Part shown: in pieces, positions 43,555-54,200 of the stretch | Layout: each line of letters starts with the position of its first letter | How positions within the stretch are numbered: the stretch's first letter is position 1 | NCBI RefSeq assembly: GCF_003997495.1 | Contig: NZ_RZRU01000001.1 | Span: 124,001-188,000 of the forward strand | Reading direction: 5' to 3' | DNA: 64,000 nucleotides | From: Mesorhizobium sp. M7A.F.Ca.US.008.03.1.1 | GTDB taxonomy: Bacteria > Pseudomonadota > Alphaproteobacteria > Rhizobiales > Rhizobiaceae | Notes under the pieces: generated by a model | Database searches by the model: none | Told to the model about the DNA's origin: nothing | The model's input: only the letters and a program-made list of their open reading frames with translations | Translations under genes and position numbers: made by a program

Positions 43555-45318
43555 ATGCCCGAAGGACGCGTTCAACGCCGCCTCGCGGCCATCCTTGCTG
43601 CTGACGTGGCGGGATACAGCCAGCTCATGGGCAGGGATGAGGTTGGCACGCTTGACGCATTGAAGGAAATCCGTGCCGGGTTGATCGACCCAAACATCGC
43701 CGAGCACCAAGGCCGCATCTTCAAATCGACTGGCGACGGCATCCTCGCCGAGTTTCCAAGTGTCGTGAATGCCGTAGCTTGCGCCGTTGCCATGCAGCGT
43801 GCCATGCCGGATCACAACGCAGACTTGTCCGAGGACCGAAAGGTACAATTCCGGATCGGGATCAACCTCGGCGACGTAATCGTCGAGGATAACGATCTGT
43901 TCGGTGACGGCGTGAACGTGGCGGCGAGACTCGAAGGCATCGCTCCTGTTGGAGGTGTCATGGTTTCGGGCACGGTGCGAGATCACCTTGGAAACCGGCT
44001 TGACCTGCAATTCGACGACAACGGTGAGCAGATACTTAAAAACATTGAGCGACCGGTGCGAGCTTATGCGGTCCGTCTCGAAGGTCCCGGAGCGAACACC
44101 ACTTCGCCGACCTCGCTTTCTGATAAGCCCTCCATCGCTTTGCTGCCGTTCGTCAATATGAGCGACGACCGTCAGCAGGACTACTTTGCGGATGGGATTA
44201 CAGAGAACGTCATCACCGGATTGTCTCGGTTTCGCGATCTTTTCGTCATCGCGAGCAATTCGACGTTCGCCTACAAGGGCAAAGCCACCAAGATACAGGA
44301 TGCCAGCCGGGAGCTGGGTGCCCGCTATATCTTGGAGGGCAGCGTACAGAGGTCGAAGGACCGTGTCCGGGTTACGGCCCAGCTCATTGATGGCAAGACT
44401 GGTCGGCACCTTTGGGCAGAGCGCTACGACCGAGGCATCGATGATATCTTTGCCGTGCAGGACGATGTCACCGAAAGAATAATTGGCAGTCTAGCCACGG
44501 CGCACGGAGGCCGACTATTAAAGGCGTGGCAAGAGCGCCCGGAACTCGCGGGGACACGGAACTTTCAAGCGCTGGACTACTTCGTGCGAGGCATGGAGGC
44601 CATAGACCGCAATACCAAGGAGGGCAATCAGCGTGCGCGCGAACTCTTCCTCAAGGCCGGAGAGCTTGATCCCAAATTTGGCAAGGCCTTTGCCAAGGTT
44701 GCCTGGACGCACATGATGGACGTAGTCGATGGATTCAGCGAGAACCCCGAGTCCTCGTTGGCTGATGCTTTGCGGTACGCCAATCTCGCGATTGAACGCG
44801 ACGACGCGGATGCGTGGGGCCATTACGCACTCGCAGGACACTGCCTTTTTTGCGGGCAGTATGAACCTGCCATTGCGGCATTTCATCGCGCCTTTGATCT
44901 CAATCCCAATGATGCAGACATTCTCATGGACTATGGCTACTGCCTGAGTTGCGCGGGAAGAACCAGCGAAGGCCTCGACGCAGCACAAAAGGCGTTGCGG
45001 CTTAATCCTCGCTATCCCGAGTGGTACGTCCAACAGCTCGGCCAGATTTATTACGACTCCCGACAATACCATGAAGCAGTCACGGCTTTGCGTAGCCTAA
45101 AGACAATCGATACGGTGTACCGCTGGCTCTATTTGGCAGCCAGTCATGCTGCATTGGGGAATATGATCGAAGCGACGGAAGCCGTGGAGCGGATCAAGCA
45201 AATGGACCCATCAGCCACAATCGTTTCGAGAACCGGCCCCCAAATGACGCCTTACAAAAATCCCGGCGATCTCGAACACCTTCGCGAGAACTTGCGCAAG
45301 GCAGGCTTGCCAGAATAA
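43555..45318 (+). CDS. class III adenylate/guanylate cyclase with TPR repeats, copy 2
   Basis: A 587-residue paralogue of the preceding gene with the same three parts: cyclase (ILAADVAGYSQLMGRDE, KSTGDGILAEF, RIGINLGDVIVED, GDGVNVAARLE), TolB-like linker (DKPSIALLPFVNMSDDRQQDYF) and TPR tail (ALRLNPRYPEWYVQQLGQIYYDSRQY). The tandem order and equal length suggest duplication, but the sequences have diverged widely, most in the TPR part, so each probably senses a different partner. A gap of 207 bases separates them, allowing separate promoters. Confidence 0.88.
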   Translation: MPEGRVQRRLAAILAADVAGYSQLMGRDEVGTLDALKEIRAGLIDPNIAEHQGRIFKSTGDGILAEFPSVVNAVACAVAMQRAMPDHNADLSEDRKVQFRIGINLGDVIVEDNDLFGDGVNVAARLEGIAPVGGVMVSGTVRDHLGNRLDLQFDDNGEQILKNIERPVRAYAVRLEGPGANTTSPTSLSDKPSIALLPFVNMSDDRQQDYFADGITENVITGLSRFRDLFVIASNSTFAYKGKATKIQDASRELGARYILEGSVQRSKDRVRVTAQLIDGKTGRHLWAERYDRGIDDIFAVQDDVTERIIGSLATAHGGRLLKAWQERPELAGTRNFQALDYFVRGMEAIDRNTKEGNQRARELFLKAGELDPKFGKAFAKVAWTHMMDVVDGFSENPESSLADALRYANLAIERDDADAWGHYALAGHCLFCGQYEPAIAAFHRAFDLNPNDADILMDYGYCLSCAGRTSEGLDAAQKALRLNPRYPEWYVQQLGQIYYDSRQYHEAVTALRSLKTIDTVYRWLYLAASHAALGNMIEATEAVERIKQMDPSATIVSRTGPQMTPYKNPGDLEHLRENLRKAGLPE

Positions 45319-45616
45319 GTGAAAGCGCGCGCTGGCCTTGAAGCACTGCAAATGGCGCAGGGAATACGGCCGACAGAATTGGCAATGCGGCAAGCTAGAG
45401 CGAAGGAAATCGTGCAGATTGTATGGGCCCTCAGGTGTGGATTCTATCACGCCTCATGGCTGCTATTGTGTTAGTTTCAGACGTTGGATCGGACCACGCC
45501 GAACGTGCGCTGTTGTTCTTCGGACGCCATAAGCCGACCTTCCGAATCCGGCCCCAAAGAACTTCAATACCTCAATCGTTTTCCTCTTCGGCCAATCAAG
45601 GCCATGGAGAACGAAA
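45319..45616. other. spacer before the small integrase
   Basis: About 300 bases with no gene, repeat or motif that I can support. Confidence 0.35.
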
Positions 45617-46249
45617 ATGGGTTACTCAAGCTATGATCCCGGCATGCAAGGTCGCTCGGCATGGAACGCTGGCAAAACCGTTGGCACAAAGCGACCACTT
45701 ACCCAGAAACAGATCTGGGCAATCCGCTTCTTCCTCGACCGAGAAGGACGTCTGCGCGATCGTGCACTTTTCGACCTGGCAATCGACAGCAAGCTGCGCG
45801 GGTGCGATTTGGTCAAGCTCAAGATTGGCGATGTCGTTGCAGGTGCAGACGTACGGACGCGAGCCGTAGTGGTGCAGCAGAAGACCGGCCGACCAGTCCA
45901 ATTCGAATTGACCTCCGATGTGCGCTCCAGCCTATCGGCGTGGCTCGAACGTCGAGGCGGCACTGTTGCCGACTATGTGTTTCCGAGCCGCATTGATCAT
46001 TCAAACCATATGGGCACTCGGCAGTATGCCCGGCTGGTCGATGAGTGGGTCACTGCCATTGGCCTGCGCCCGGCGGAGTACGGCACGCACTCGCTTCGAC
46101 GAACAAAGGCGGCGATGATCTACCGGGCAACCGGCAACGTCCGCGCGATACAAATCCTGCTCGGGCACACGAAGATAGAGAACACGGTCAGATACCTTGG
46201 CGTTGAGGTCGAGGACGCCTTGCTCCTCGCGGAGCGCACAGAAGTCTGA
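45617..46249 (+). CDS. short tyrosine recombinase (catalytic domain only)
   Basis: A recombinase of 210 residues that lacks the usual N-terminal arm- and core-binding domains. Catalytic residues are visible: Arg in DSKLRGCDLVKLK, His-x-x-Arg in THSLRRTKAAM, the second His in LLGHTKIENT, and the Tyr in VRYLG. Proteins of this size and start are frequent in rhizobial genomes, often alone in intergenic DNA, and their target is unknown. It stands at the left edge of a disrupted stretch. Confidence 0.82.
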   Translation: MGYSSYDPGMQGRSAWNAGKTVGTKRPLTQKQIWAIRFFLDREGRLRDRALFDLAIDSKLRGCDLVKLKIGDVVAGADVRTRAVVVQQKTGRPVQFELTSDVRSSLSAWLERRGGTVADYVFPSRIDHSNHMGTRQYARLVDEWVTAIGLRPAEYGTHSLRRTKAAMIYRATGNVRAIQILLGHTKIENTVRYLGVEVEDALLLAERTEV

Positions 46250-46257
46250 AGTCAGAG

Positions 46258-46288
46258 CGGTCGTTCGGCCGTGTCGGGCGACCGTTTT
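46258..46288 (+). terminator. terminator of the small integrase gene
   Basis: CGGTCG (46258-46263) pairs with CGACCG (46279-46284) and is followed by TTTT, nine bases after the integrase stop codon. The loop is long, so efficiency is uncertain. Confidence 0.45.
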
Positions 46289-46364
46289 CGATATCGCTGC
46301 AATCGCGCTGCGACTGCCCTTATTGGGTGGAAAGCGGCTATCTGGCGGACTAGACTGAGCGACC

Positions 46365-47066
46365 ATGCTGAAACCGCTGGGATCGACCCTATGGATTGCG
46401 GATGGCGGAATCGTCTCGTTCAAAGGATTCGATTATCCGACACGCATGGCCGTAGTGCGCCTTGCCGATGGGGGGCTGTGATTGTGGTCGCCGGTCGAAA
46501 GGACGGCTGCGCTCGAGGCTGAGATTCGAGCGCTGGGGCCTGTTCGGCATATAGTCAGCCCGAATAAGCTGCACTATCTGTTTCTAGGCGAGTGGCAGGC
46601 CGCATTTCCGGGCGCGAGTTTATGGGCGACGGCGGCGACAATCGCCAAGTGCAAGGAACTCCATTTTTCCAGAGCTCTGACTGACGAGCCGCCAGCCGAA
46701 TGGAGAGGACAGATCGACCACTTCTATTTCACCAATTCACCATTCATGGACGAACTGATCTTCTTTCACCGCGGATCGCGCACCGCCATCATCGCTGACC
46801 TCTCACAAACCTTCAGCGAGACGTTCCTGAAACGCCATTGGCCTTGGTGGATGCGGCCAATCGCAAAATTTTCGAAAATGGTCGAAGGATGGGGCTATCC
46901 GCCGATCGACTATCGGATCAGTTTCCGCAACCGCGCAACCGCGCGCCCAAAGATTCGTGAGTTGATCGGAAGACATCCCGAGCACGTCGTCGTGGCGCAT
47001 GGTGAGGTTGTCAGGACGGGTGGCGAACCCTTTTTGCGGCGTGCGTTTTCATGGCTGCTCCAGTAG
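46365..47066 (+). pseudogene. DUF4336 protein with in-frame TGA at codon 39
   Basis: The frame begins at ATG 46365 with MLKPLGSTLWIADGGIVSF, the normal start of DUF4336 proteins (metallo-hydrolase-like fold). It reaches RLADGGL and then a TGA at 46479-46481, and continues in the same frame with LWSPVERTAALEAEIRALG to the normal end at 47066. A single TGG-to-TGA change (Trp to stop) would explain it. A shorter product from the TTG at 46482 would lose the first strands. An IS91-type element lies immediately downstream. Confidence 0.75.
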
Positions 47067-47204
47067 TCCCAACGTCGGCAATTGGACGGTCGCCGAATGG
47101 CAACCATCCGCTGATAGTGGACGGTCCGCTTCCGTGAAGAGTTTCGGGCGCCGGCAGGCGTACGAAAGTCCCAGAGGAAGGAACCCGCGGGCCACAGGCG
47201 ATGG

Positions 47205-48589
47205 CTATGGGGATTTCGATTTGCGCCTGATGGCGGTGATGGCGCGACCGCCGCCAGCAAGCGGCGGGTTAAATGCGGACGGACCTCTTTGCCCTTCAGC
47301 CACGCTGTATTGCCGGCCCGGCACGCGGCTGGCTGCGGCCCTGTCGGCATCGATGAGCACAAATGACACGCGTGGGTCCGTTGCCGAAGGCTGGGTGCCT
47401 GCGGCTGAACGGTTCGTCGCCGCCTTGTCCGGCGGTCCGCGCGGCTGCCTCCACCGTTCGAACGTCTCGATGATGATCATGCGTCCGCCGCAGCACGGGC
47501 ATGGCGGCCGGAAGTCGTCCGGTTCGTCGGGGTTGCCGGGGTCGGGCGGCGCGGCGACGTTCAGCAGTTCGCGCGCCAGCGCGGGGCTGGCCTTGCGAGC
47601 GGAACCGGCGAGCAGGCCGTAGTGCCGGATGCGATGGAAGCCGCGTGGCAGAACATGAAGCAGGAAGCGGCGGAGGAACTCGTCGGTCGCCAGTGTCATG
47701 ACCTGCTGGCGATCGGCGCCGTCGCGGCGGTAGTCCTTGTAGCGGAAGGTGACGCCGCTCTTGTCGAAGGCGATCAGCCGGCTGTTCGAGATCGCGACCC
47801 GGTGCGTGTAGCGCGACAGATAGGCGAGTACCGCCTCCGGGCCCGCGAACGGGGCCTTGGCGTAAACCACCCAGCGCTTCTTCCGCACGGGAGCAAGATG
47901 TGCGCAGGAATGCCCGCTGCTCGATCAGGTGCGCGATCGACCCGAAGAAGCTGAGCCGGCCCGCCTCGTGCAGCGCGACCAGCCGGGTGAGAAACAGGCG
48001 ACGGAACAGCTTGCCGAGAACCCGCACCGGGAGCAGGAAGGCCGGGGGCGACGATATCCATCGGCTTCCGTCCGGCGCGATGCCGCCGCCCGGCACGATC
48101 ATGTGGACATGCGGGTGGTGGGCCAGCGCCGAGCCCCATGTGTGGAGTACGGCGGTGATGCCGATCCTGGCGCCGAGGTGCTTCGGGTCGGCGGCGATGG
48201 TCAGCATCGTCTCCGATGCCGCCTTGAACAGCAGGTCGTAGACCAGCGCCTTGTTGTGGAACGCGATGTCGGCGACCTCGGCTGGCAGCGTAAACACGAC
48301 ATGGAAGTAGCCGACCGGCAGCAGGTCGGCCTCGCGCTCGGCCAGCCATGTCCGCGCGCCGCGCCCTGGCACTTCGGGCAGTGCCGGTTGCGGCAGGAGT
48401 TGTAGGCGATCCGCCATTGGCCGCAGTCCTCGCAGGCCTCGACGTGACCGCCGAGGGCGACGGTGCGGCAGTGCTCGATCGCCGACATGACCTTGAGCTG
48501 GGCGGAGGCTCAGATGACCTGCATGGGCGGCCCGGGTAGGGTGGCCCGGCAGCGCGGAAGACGTCGGCGACCTCGACAGAGGTGCGCAC
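47205..48589 (-). pseudogene. IS91-family transposase, multiple frameshifts
   Basis: Family sequence is spread over three frames: SVEVADVFRAAGPPY (from 48589), then QLKVMSAIEHCRTVALGGHVEACEDC with the zinc-binding CRNRHCPKCQ, then READLLPVGYFHVVFTLP and HHPHVHMIVPGGG (the HUH-type His motif), and last RWVVYAKAPFAG and YLSRYTHRVAISN (the Tyr region). At least four breaks are needed, near 48530, 48505, 48350 and 47885. The parts are otherwise well conserved and in order, so the decay is recent, or some breaks are sequencing errors in very GC-rich DNA. Confidence 0.8.
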
Positions 48590-48592
48590 GGC

Positions 48593-49501
48593 TCAGCCGT
48601 CAGGCGAGATCTCTCCCGGCTTGAACAGGCTAAGCTTGTCGAGCGGGCTCGTCACCGTGCGCACCGTTCGGGTCGCGACCTTGGCGTAGAGTGCGGTGTT
48701 GTTGAGCTTGGCGTGCCCGAGCAGGACCTGGATGATGCGGATGTCGGTGCCGTCCTCCAGCAGGTGGGTGGCGAAGCTGTGGCGCAGCGTGTGCGGCCCG
48801 ACCCGCTTGGCGATGCCTGCCGCCTGCGCCGTCTCGACGACGATCCGATAAAGCTGCCGCGTGCTGATCGGCTTCATCGCGTGCTGCCCGGGGAACAGCC
48901 AGCCGTCGCGATGCATCACGCCCTGCTGCCGCCAGACCTTCCACCACTCACGCAGAAGCGTGAGCAGGTCCTGCGAGAGCATGGCGTTCCGGTATCGCCC
49001 GCCCTTGCCACGCTCGACTCTGAGCAGAATGCGCTCGCTGTCGACGTCGGCGACCTTCAGCATCGACACCTCGGCGACGCGCAGGCCCGCGCCATAGGCG
49101 ACTGACAATGCGGCCTGGTGCTTGAGGCAGGTGGTGGCGTTGAGCAGCCGGGCGACCTCGTCGCGGCTCAGCACCACGGGCAGGTTGCGCGGATGCGACA
49201 GCCGGACGACCCGGCGCGCCAGGTCCGGGCGGTCGAGCGTTTGTGTGAAGAAGAAGCTTAGCGCCGACACGATGCTGTTCATCGTCGGCACCGGAACGCC
49301 GTCTTCCTGCTGGTCGATCTGGAACCGACGTAGGTCGTCGGCGGTCGCTGTGTCTGGTGAACGCCCAAGAAATGTCGCCAGGCGTCCGATGTCGCGGAGA
49401 TAGTTGCGCTGCGTCTCGCGTGAGAAACGCCGCATGTTCATGTCGTCGATCAGCCGCTGGCGCAGTGGGCTGACGGGTGCATCGAGAACGGGGTACTGCA
49501 T
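48593..49501 (-). CDS. IS91-associated tyrosine recombinase
   Basis: An intact XerC/D-like recombinase of 302 residues. An N-terminal SAM-like core-binding domain (FSRETQRNYLRDIGRLATFLG) precedes the catalytic domain with Arg in AGLRVAEVSML, His-x-x-Arg in PHTLRHSFATHLL, the second His in LLGHAKLNNT, and the Tyr in ALYAKV. It is normally encoded in front of an IS91-type transposase and transcribed with it. Because the transposase is broken, this is the only active function left in the element. Confidence 0.88.
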   Translation of the reverse strand: MQYPVLDAPVSPLRQRLIDDMNMRRFSRETQRNYLRDIGRLATFLGRSPDTATADDLRRFQIDQQEDGVPVPTMNSIVSALSFFFTQTLDRPDLARRVVRLSHPRNLPVVLSRDEVARLLNATTCLKHQAALSVAYGAGLRVAEVSMLKVADVDSERILLRVERGKGGRYRNAMLSQDLLTLLREWWKVWRQQGVMHRDGWLFPGQHAMKPISTRQLYRIVVETAQAAGIAKRVGPHTLRHSFATHLLEDGTDIRIIQVLLGHAKLNNTALYAKVATRTVRTVTSPLDKLSLFKPGEISPDG

Positions 49502-49593
49502 GGTCAGGCTCCTTGTTGAAGAAGCCCGTCATGCTCTGCTCCAGCCGAACGACGCTCAACGCGAGCGCGAAGACAGGTTCTTGATCTCTACCT

Positions 49594-49639
49594 CAATCGC
49601 AGGCGCCCTCCCGCGCAGCGGGTTCGTTCACCGGCCCCA
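49594..49639. repeat. 46-bp exact repeat, copy 1
   Basis: Identical over 46 bases to 56758-56803 in the same orientation, with unrelated flanks on both sides. It contains a CCCGC-GCA-GCGGG hairpin. It lies 93 bases upstream of the IS91-type recombinase gene and 76 bases before the L,D-transpeptidase gene. Confidence 0.85.
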
Positions 49640-49714
49640 CCGCAGCATTTTCCGCTTTGAGGCGAAATAATTCTCAATTAGTGTCCGCCAGGCTTAAGGC
49701 ATGGGGGATTGCCG

Positions 49715-50374
49715 ATGGGTTTTTCACGCAGGGGTGTCGTGCTGGGCGGCTTGGCGCTGGCCGCGGTCGGTGCAACCGGTAATGCCGTTCGAGCCGCGGC
49801 AGCAAAATCCTTTTTCTCCGGTGCCGCCAGCGACAACAGTTTTGTCTATCGCAAGACCAACTTCGCCAATATCGACAAGAGATGGCATCGCCAGATCGTC
49901 AAGTATTTCAGCAGCGAGACGGTCGGCACCGTCGTGGTCGATACCCGCCACCACTTCCTCTACCTCATCATGGAAAACAAGACCGCCATCCGCTACGGCG
50001 TCGGCGTAGGCAAGGAGGGCTTCAAATGGTACGGCCGCGCGACGATCGACCGCCGCGCGCTGTGGCCGCAATGGGTCCCGCCCCCCGAAATGCGTAAACG
50101 CAGGCCGGAACTACCGCCCATGGTCGCAGGCGGCGCGTCCAACAATCCGCTCGGGCCGCGCGCGCTCTATCTGTACCGCGACGGCGCCGACATCGGCTAC
50201 CGCCTGCATGGCACGCTGGAGCCGTGGAGCATCGGCACCGACGCTTCCAGCGGCTGCATCCGCATGTTCCCGGAAGACATTATCGACCTCTACCAGCGGT
50301 GCCCGATCGGCACCGCGGTGGAGGTCCTGCCGCACATCGCCGACCAGGCGCCCGTTTCCACCACCGTCGAATGA
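49715..50374 (+). CDS. L,D-transpeptidase (YkuD/ErfK family)
   Basis: Periplasmic peptidoglycan or lipoprotein crosslinking enzyme of 219 residues. A twin-arginine-like leader (MGFSRRGVVLGGLALAAVG) precedes the YkuD domain. The catalytic motif is complete: His in YRLHGTLEPWSIG and Cys in SSGCIRMFPED. ATG 49715 is preferred to the upstream in-frame TTG at 49709. It links peptides through 3-3 bonds or attaches outer-membrane proteins, as known for rhizobia. It is next to and co-directional with an OmpA-like lipoprotein gene, so both probably act at the outer envelope. Confidence 0.9.
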   Translation: MGFSRRGVVLGGLALAAVGATGNAVRAAAAKSFFSGAASDNSFVYRKTNFANIDKRWHRQIVKYFSSETVGTVVVDTRHHFLYLIMENKTAIRYGVGVGKEGFKWYGRATIDRRALWPQWVPPPEMRKRRPELPPMVAGGASNNPLGPRALYLYRDGADIGYRLHGTLEPWSIGTDASSGCIRMFPEDIIDLYQRCPIGTAVEVLPHIADQAPVSTTVE

Positions 50375-50384
50375 TTGGCGCATC

Positions 50385-50897
50385 ATGAACAGCATGATTG
50401 CAAACACGCGCCGGCTGCTCGCCGCCAGCTTGCTGGTGCTGGCCGCATCCTGCTCGACCAGCAACACGCTGGCCCCTTCCACGCCCGACGTCACCAACGC
50501 CGAGATTGCCAGCTTCCAGAACGTTCAGCCGGGCAGCGAGGAGGATTTCATCCTCAATGTCGGCCGCCGCACCTATTTCACGCAAGGTTCGGCCTCGCTC
50601 GATGCTGTCGCCAGGGCCACCCTCGACACCCAGATCGCCTGGTTAGCAAAGCATCCACGCTGGCTGCTCAAGCTGCAGGGTTTCGCCGACGATCCCGGAG
50701 CAAGCGAAACCGCGCTGTCGCAGCAGCGCGCCGATGCGGTGATGAACTACCTCGCCGCTGGCGGCATAGACCGCAACCGCATGTGGGCCAAGGGTTACGG
50801 CAAGGATAGGCTTGTCCGCGATTGCCCCAACGCCGCCTGCAGGTCGCAAAATCGCCGCGTTTTGTCTAATTTGCGCGACGAGAGGGACGAGTCGTAG
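50385..50897 (+). CDS. OmpA-family lipoprotein
   Basis: About 170 residues from ATG 50385 (or 50394). A lipoprotein-type signal peptide (RRLLAASLLVLAAS) ends just before Cys, followed by the OmpA-like peptidoglycan-binding domain: RTYFTQGSASLDAVARATLDTQ, LKLQGFADDPGASETA, and SQQRADAVMNYLAAGGIDRNR with GYGKDR. It resembles Pal but is shorter. It begins 11 bases after the L,D-transpeptidase gene, so the pair forms an envelope operon. Confidence 0.87.
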   Translation: MNSMIANTRRLLAASLLVLAASCSTSNTLAPSTPDVTNAEIASFQNVQPGSEEDFILNVGRRTYFTQGSASLDAVARATLDTQIAWLAKHPRWLLKLQGFADDPGASETALSQQRADAVMNYLAAGGIDRNRMWAKGYGKDRLVRDCPNAACRSQNRRVLSNLRDERDES

Positions 50898-51296
50898 GGG
50901 GTGCTCGGCACCAAATCAGAGTCTCACACGCGACCGCGGCATGACTGCTTTGCGCCCATTGTCGGCCGTTGAGTTGATCTTTGCTCTGCCCGATAGCAGA
51001 CCTTGCTGGCGACCACCTTGGACATCGCAGTTGCGCAAACACCTGACATTGCTGTTTGCTACTGGAAGGTTGCGATCAAGCCCGCGCAGGCCCTTTGTAG
51101 AAGTGCCACCTGATGATTCTGACGACCGGCGACCCGTTCTATTAAAAAAGTCGAGAGTCCGGCTGCCGATCTTCCTCGCTGCGAATGGAGGGCGGATCGA
51201 TTGACCGGCGAGCGACCTAGTATTTCTACTGCCATTCTGCCTATGGTTCGCATCTCGACCTAGTGGGCAGCGCTGCGACCGAGGGCTAGAACCTGC
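50898..51296. other. 399-bp gap before the multi-GAF kinase
   Basis: No supported gene on either strand and no clear hairpin. It probably carries the promoter of the signalling operon that follows. Confidence 0.4.
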
Positions 51297-54200
51297 ATGC
51301 GGCAATCACACGACGAACTCGAAGCTAGGATTGGGCATCTCACGCGGGAGCTCAACGAAGCGCTCGAACGCGAGACGGCGACCGGCGAGCTGCTTCGCGT
51401 CATCGCCTCGTCGCCAACTGATATCAAGCCGGTCCTCGACGCCGTGGCGGCTAGCGCCGCCCGTCTTTGCGAGGCCTATGACGTAATCATCCGGCTCAAG
51501 AAGAACGATATGCTCCATCTCGGCGCGCATTCGGGCCCAATTGCGGTCGATGAGGCGCCGTGGCCACTGGAGCGAGACCGGGTAATGGCGCGGTCGGTGA
51601 TCGATGCGAGGACCGTGCAGGTCGAAGACCTGTCCGAGGCTGGGACCGAATTCGCGGCAGGACGGGAAAAGGCCATTCAGTACGGCTTTCGCACCATTCT
51701 GGCGACACCTCTCGTGGGGGATGGAAGAGCGATCGGTGCGATTAGCCTGCGGCGAAGAGAGGTGAGACCGTTCAGCGACAGGCAGATCGAGGTTCTGAAG
51801 ACCTTCGCCGACCAGGCCGTGATCGCCATCTCGAACGTGGGGCTATTCGAAGAAGTGCAGGCACGGACGGCCGAACTGACCGAAGCGCTTGCTCAGCAGA
51901 CTGCGACCGCCGACGTGCTCAAGGTCATCAGCCGGTCGGCCTTCGACCTTGAACCCGTATTGCAGACGCTACTCGATTCGGCGATCCGCCTGGCAGGCGG
52001 TGATATGGGCTCGATCTCACTGCGCGATGGCGATTGGCTACGGGTCATGACCGGGACCGGTTGGACAGATGAACTTCGCGCCTATGAGAAGAGCCATCCA
52101 CACCCGATCGGGCGTGGGACATTTCAAGGTCGAGCGGCCCTCGAAGGGGCAACCGTCCATGTGGCCGATGTGTCCAAGGATATGGAATACAAAAGGCCGG
52201 AAGCGGCGAGCATGGGCCATTTCCGCGCGGCCCTTTCGGTCCCCCTCAAGCGAGGCCGAGACGTGATCGGCGTCTTCGGCATGGCGAGACGGACCGTGGG
52301 GCCGTTCTCACAACGCCAGATCGAACTGGTGGAGACCTTCGCCGATCAGGCTGCCATCGCCATCGCGAACGTGCGCCTGTTCGAGGAGGTGCAGGCGCGC
52401 AATCGCGAAGTAACCGAGGCGCTGGAGCGGGAGACTGCGACGGGCTCTATCTTGCGCGTCATCGCCGCGTCACCGACCGACATCCAGCCAGTCCTTGACG
52501 CCGTCGCCGAAAGCGCAGCGCGCCTCTGCGACGCCTATGACGCGACGATCTACCTGCGACGCGCCGGTCGGCTGGCGGTGGGAGCCCATCACGGGCCGAT
52601 CCCCGTCGACGACACCGGACTGCCGGTCGCCCGGGACGTGGTCACCGGCCGCGCGGTGCTCGATCGCGCGCCGGTGCATGTCCTTGATTTGCAGGAGGCC
52701 GGCAGGGAGTTTCCGGTCGGAGCCGAGTTTGCGCGACGGCTCGGATTCCGCGCGATCCTTGCGGCTCCGCTCCTGCGCGAGGAGGACGTCATCGGAGCGA
52801 TAATGATCCGGCGCGCCGAGGCGAGGCCATTCACAGACAAGCAGCTCGAACTGCTGAAGACTTTCGCCGACCAGGCCGTCATCGCGATTGAGAACGTCCG
52901 CTTGTTCGAGGAAGTGCAGCAGCGGACGCGGGAGGCTACCGAGGCGCTAGAGTACCAGACGGCGACCAGCGATGTGCTTGGCGTCATCAGCCGCTCGCCC
53001 ACTGATGTGCAGCCGGTGTTCAACATGATAGCGCAAAGTGCCGCCCGTCTGTGCGAAGCGCAGTTCTGCTTCGTCTACAGATATGATGGCGAGCTTCTGC
53101 ATTTCGTAGCGCATCACGGCATCACCGAAGAAAGCGTTCATATCGTACGCAACACCTTTCCCGTGGCACCTACTCGCGGCAGCGCCGCCGAACGGGCGAT
53201 CCTCTATCTTGACGTGGCGCAGATCCCAGACCTCACCTTGGACAGTGAATTCACGCACCGCGCCGCGGCGGCTTTTTCGGGCCTGCGCAGCGCAGTCGCC
53301 GTGCCGATGCTGCGTGACGGCCTGCCCATCGGTTGCATAGCAGTCGGGCGCGCTGAGACGGGCGTTCTTGCCGCCAAGCAAGTAGAACTTTTGAAGACCT
53401 TCGCCGATCAAGCGGTCATCGCCATCGAGAATGTCCGCCTGTTCGACGAGGTGCAGGCGCGCACCGAGGACCTGTCGCGCTCGCTGGACGACTTGCGCAA
53501 GGCCCAAGATCGACTCGTGCAGACCGAAAAGCTCGCCTCGCTCGGCCAGCTGACCGCGGGAATCGCTCACGAGATCAAGAACCCGCTCAATTTCGTCAAC
53601 AACTTTTCGTCGCTGTCCGGCGACCTTATCGTGGAGCTGCGCGAGGCGCTGCAAGGCGCGGCGCTTGACGACAAGACCCGCTCGGAGATCGACGAGTTAT
53701 CGGACATGCTGAAGGGCAATCTCGACAAGGTGGTACAGCACGGCAAGCGCGCCGACTCGATCGTCAGGAACATGCTGCTCCATTCGCGCTCGGGCTCGGG
53801 CGAGCACCGGCCGATCGACATCAATGCGGTCGTGGAGGAGAGCTTGAACCTCGCCTATCATGGCGCGCGCGCCGAGGGGAAAGGCTTCAACATCACCCTG
53901 GAAAGGAATTTCGATCCAGGCGCCGGCAAGGTCGATCTCTTTCCGCAAGAGATCACCCGAGTGCTGTTGAACCTGATCTCCAACGGCTTTTACGCGACAA
54001 CGAAACGACGTGTGGCCAATGGCGAAACCGGCTACGAGCCGGTGCTGGCGGCATCGACGAAGAACCTGGGGGATGCGGTCGAGATCAGGATCCGCGACAA
54101 CGGCACCGGCATCCCGCCGGAGGTGAAGGAAAAGATGTTCAACCCGTTCTTCACCACCAAGCCGGCGGGCGAGGGAACGGGGCTAGGCCTGTCGTTAAGC

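Larger units (their letters stand above)
47130..49560. mobile_element. IS91-family-like element with degenerate transposase and intact recombinase
   Basis: A two-gene element on the minus strand: a tyrosine recombinase (48593-49501) followed three bases later by an IS91-type HUH transposase. This pairing is typical of the IS91-related elements that carry a phage-type integrase. The outer limits are approximate: the left lies after the DUF4336 stop at 47066, and the right lies before the 46-bp repeat at 49594. I found no terminal inverted repeats, as expected for rolling-circle elements. Confidence 0.7.
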
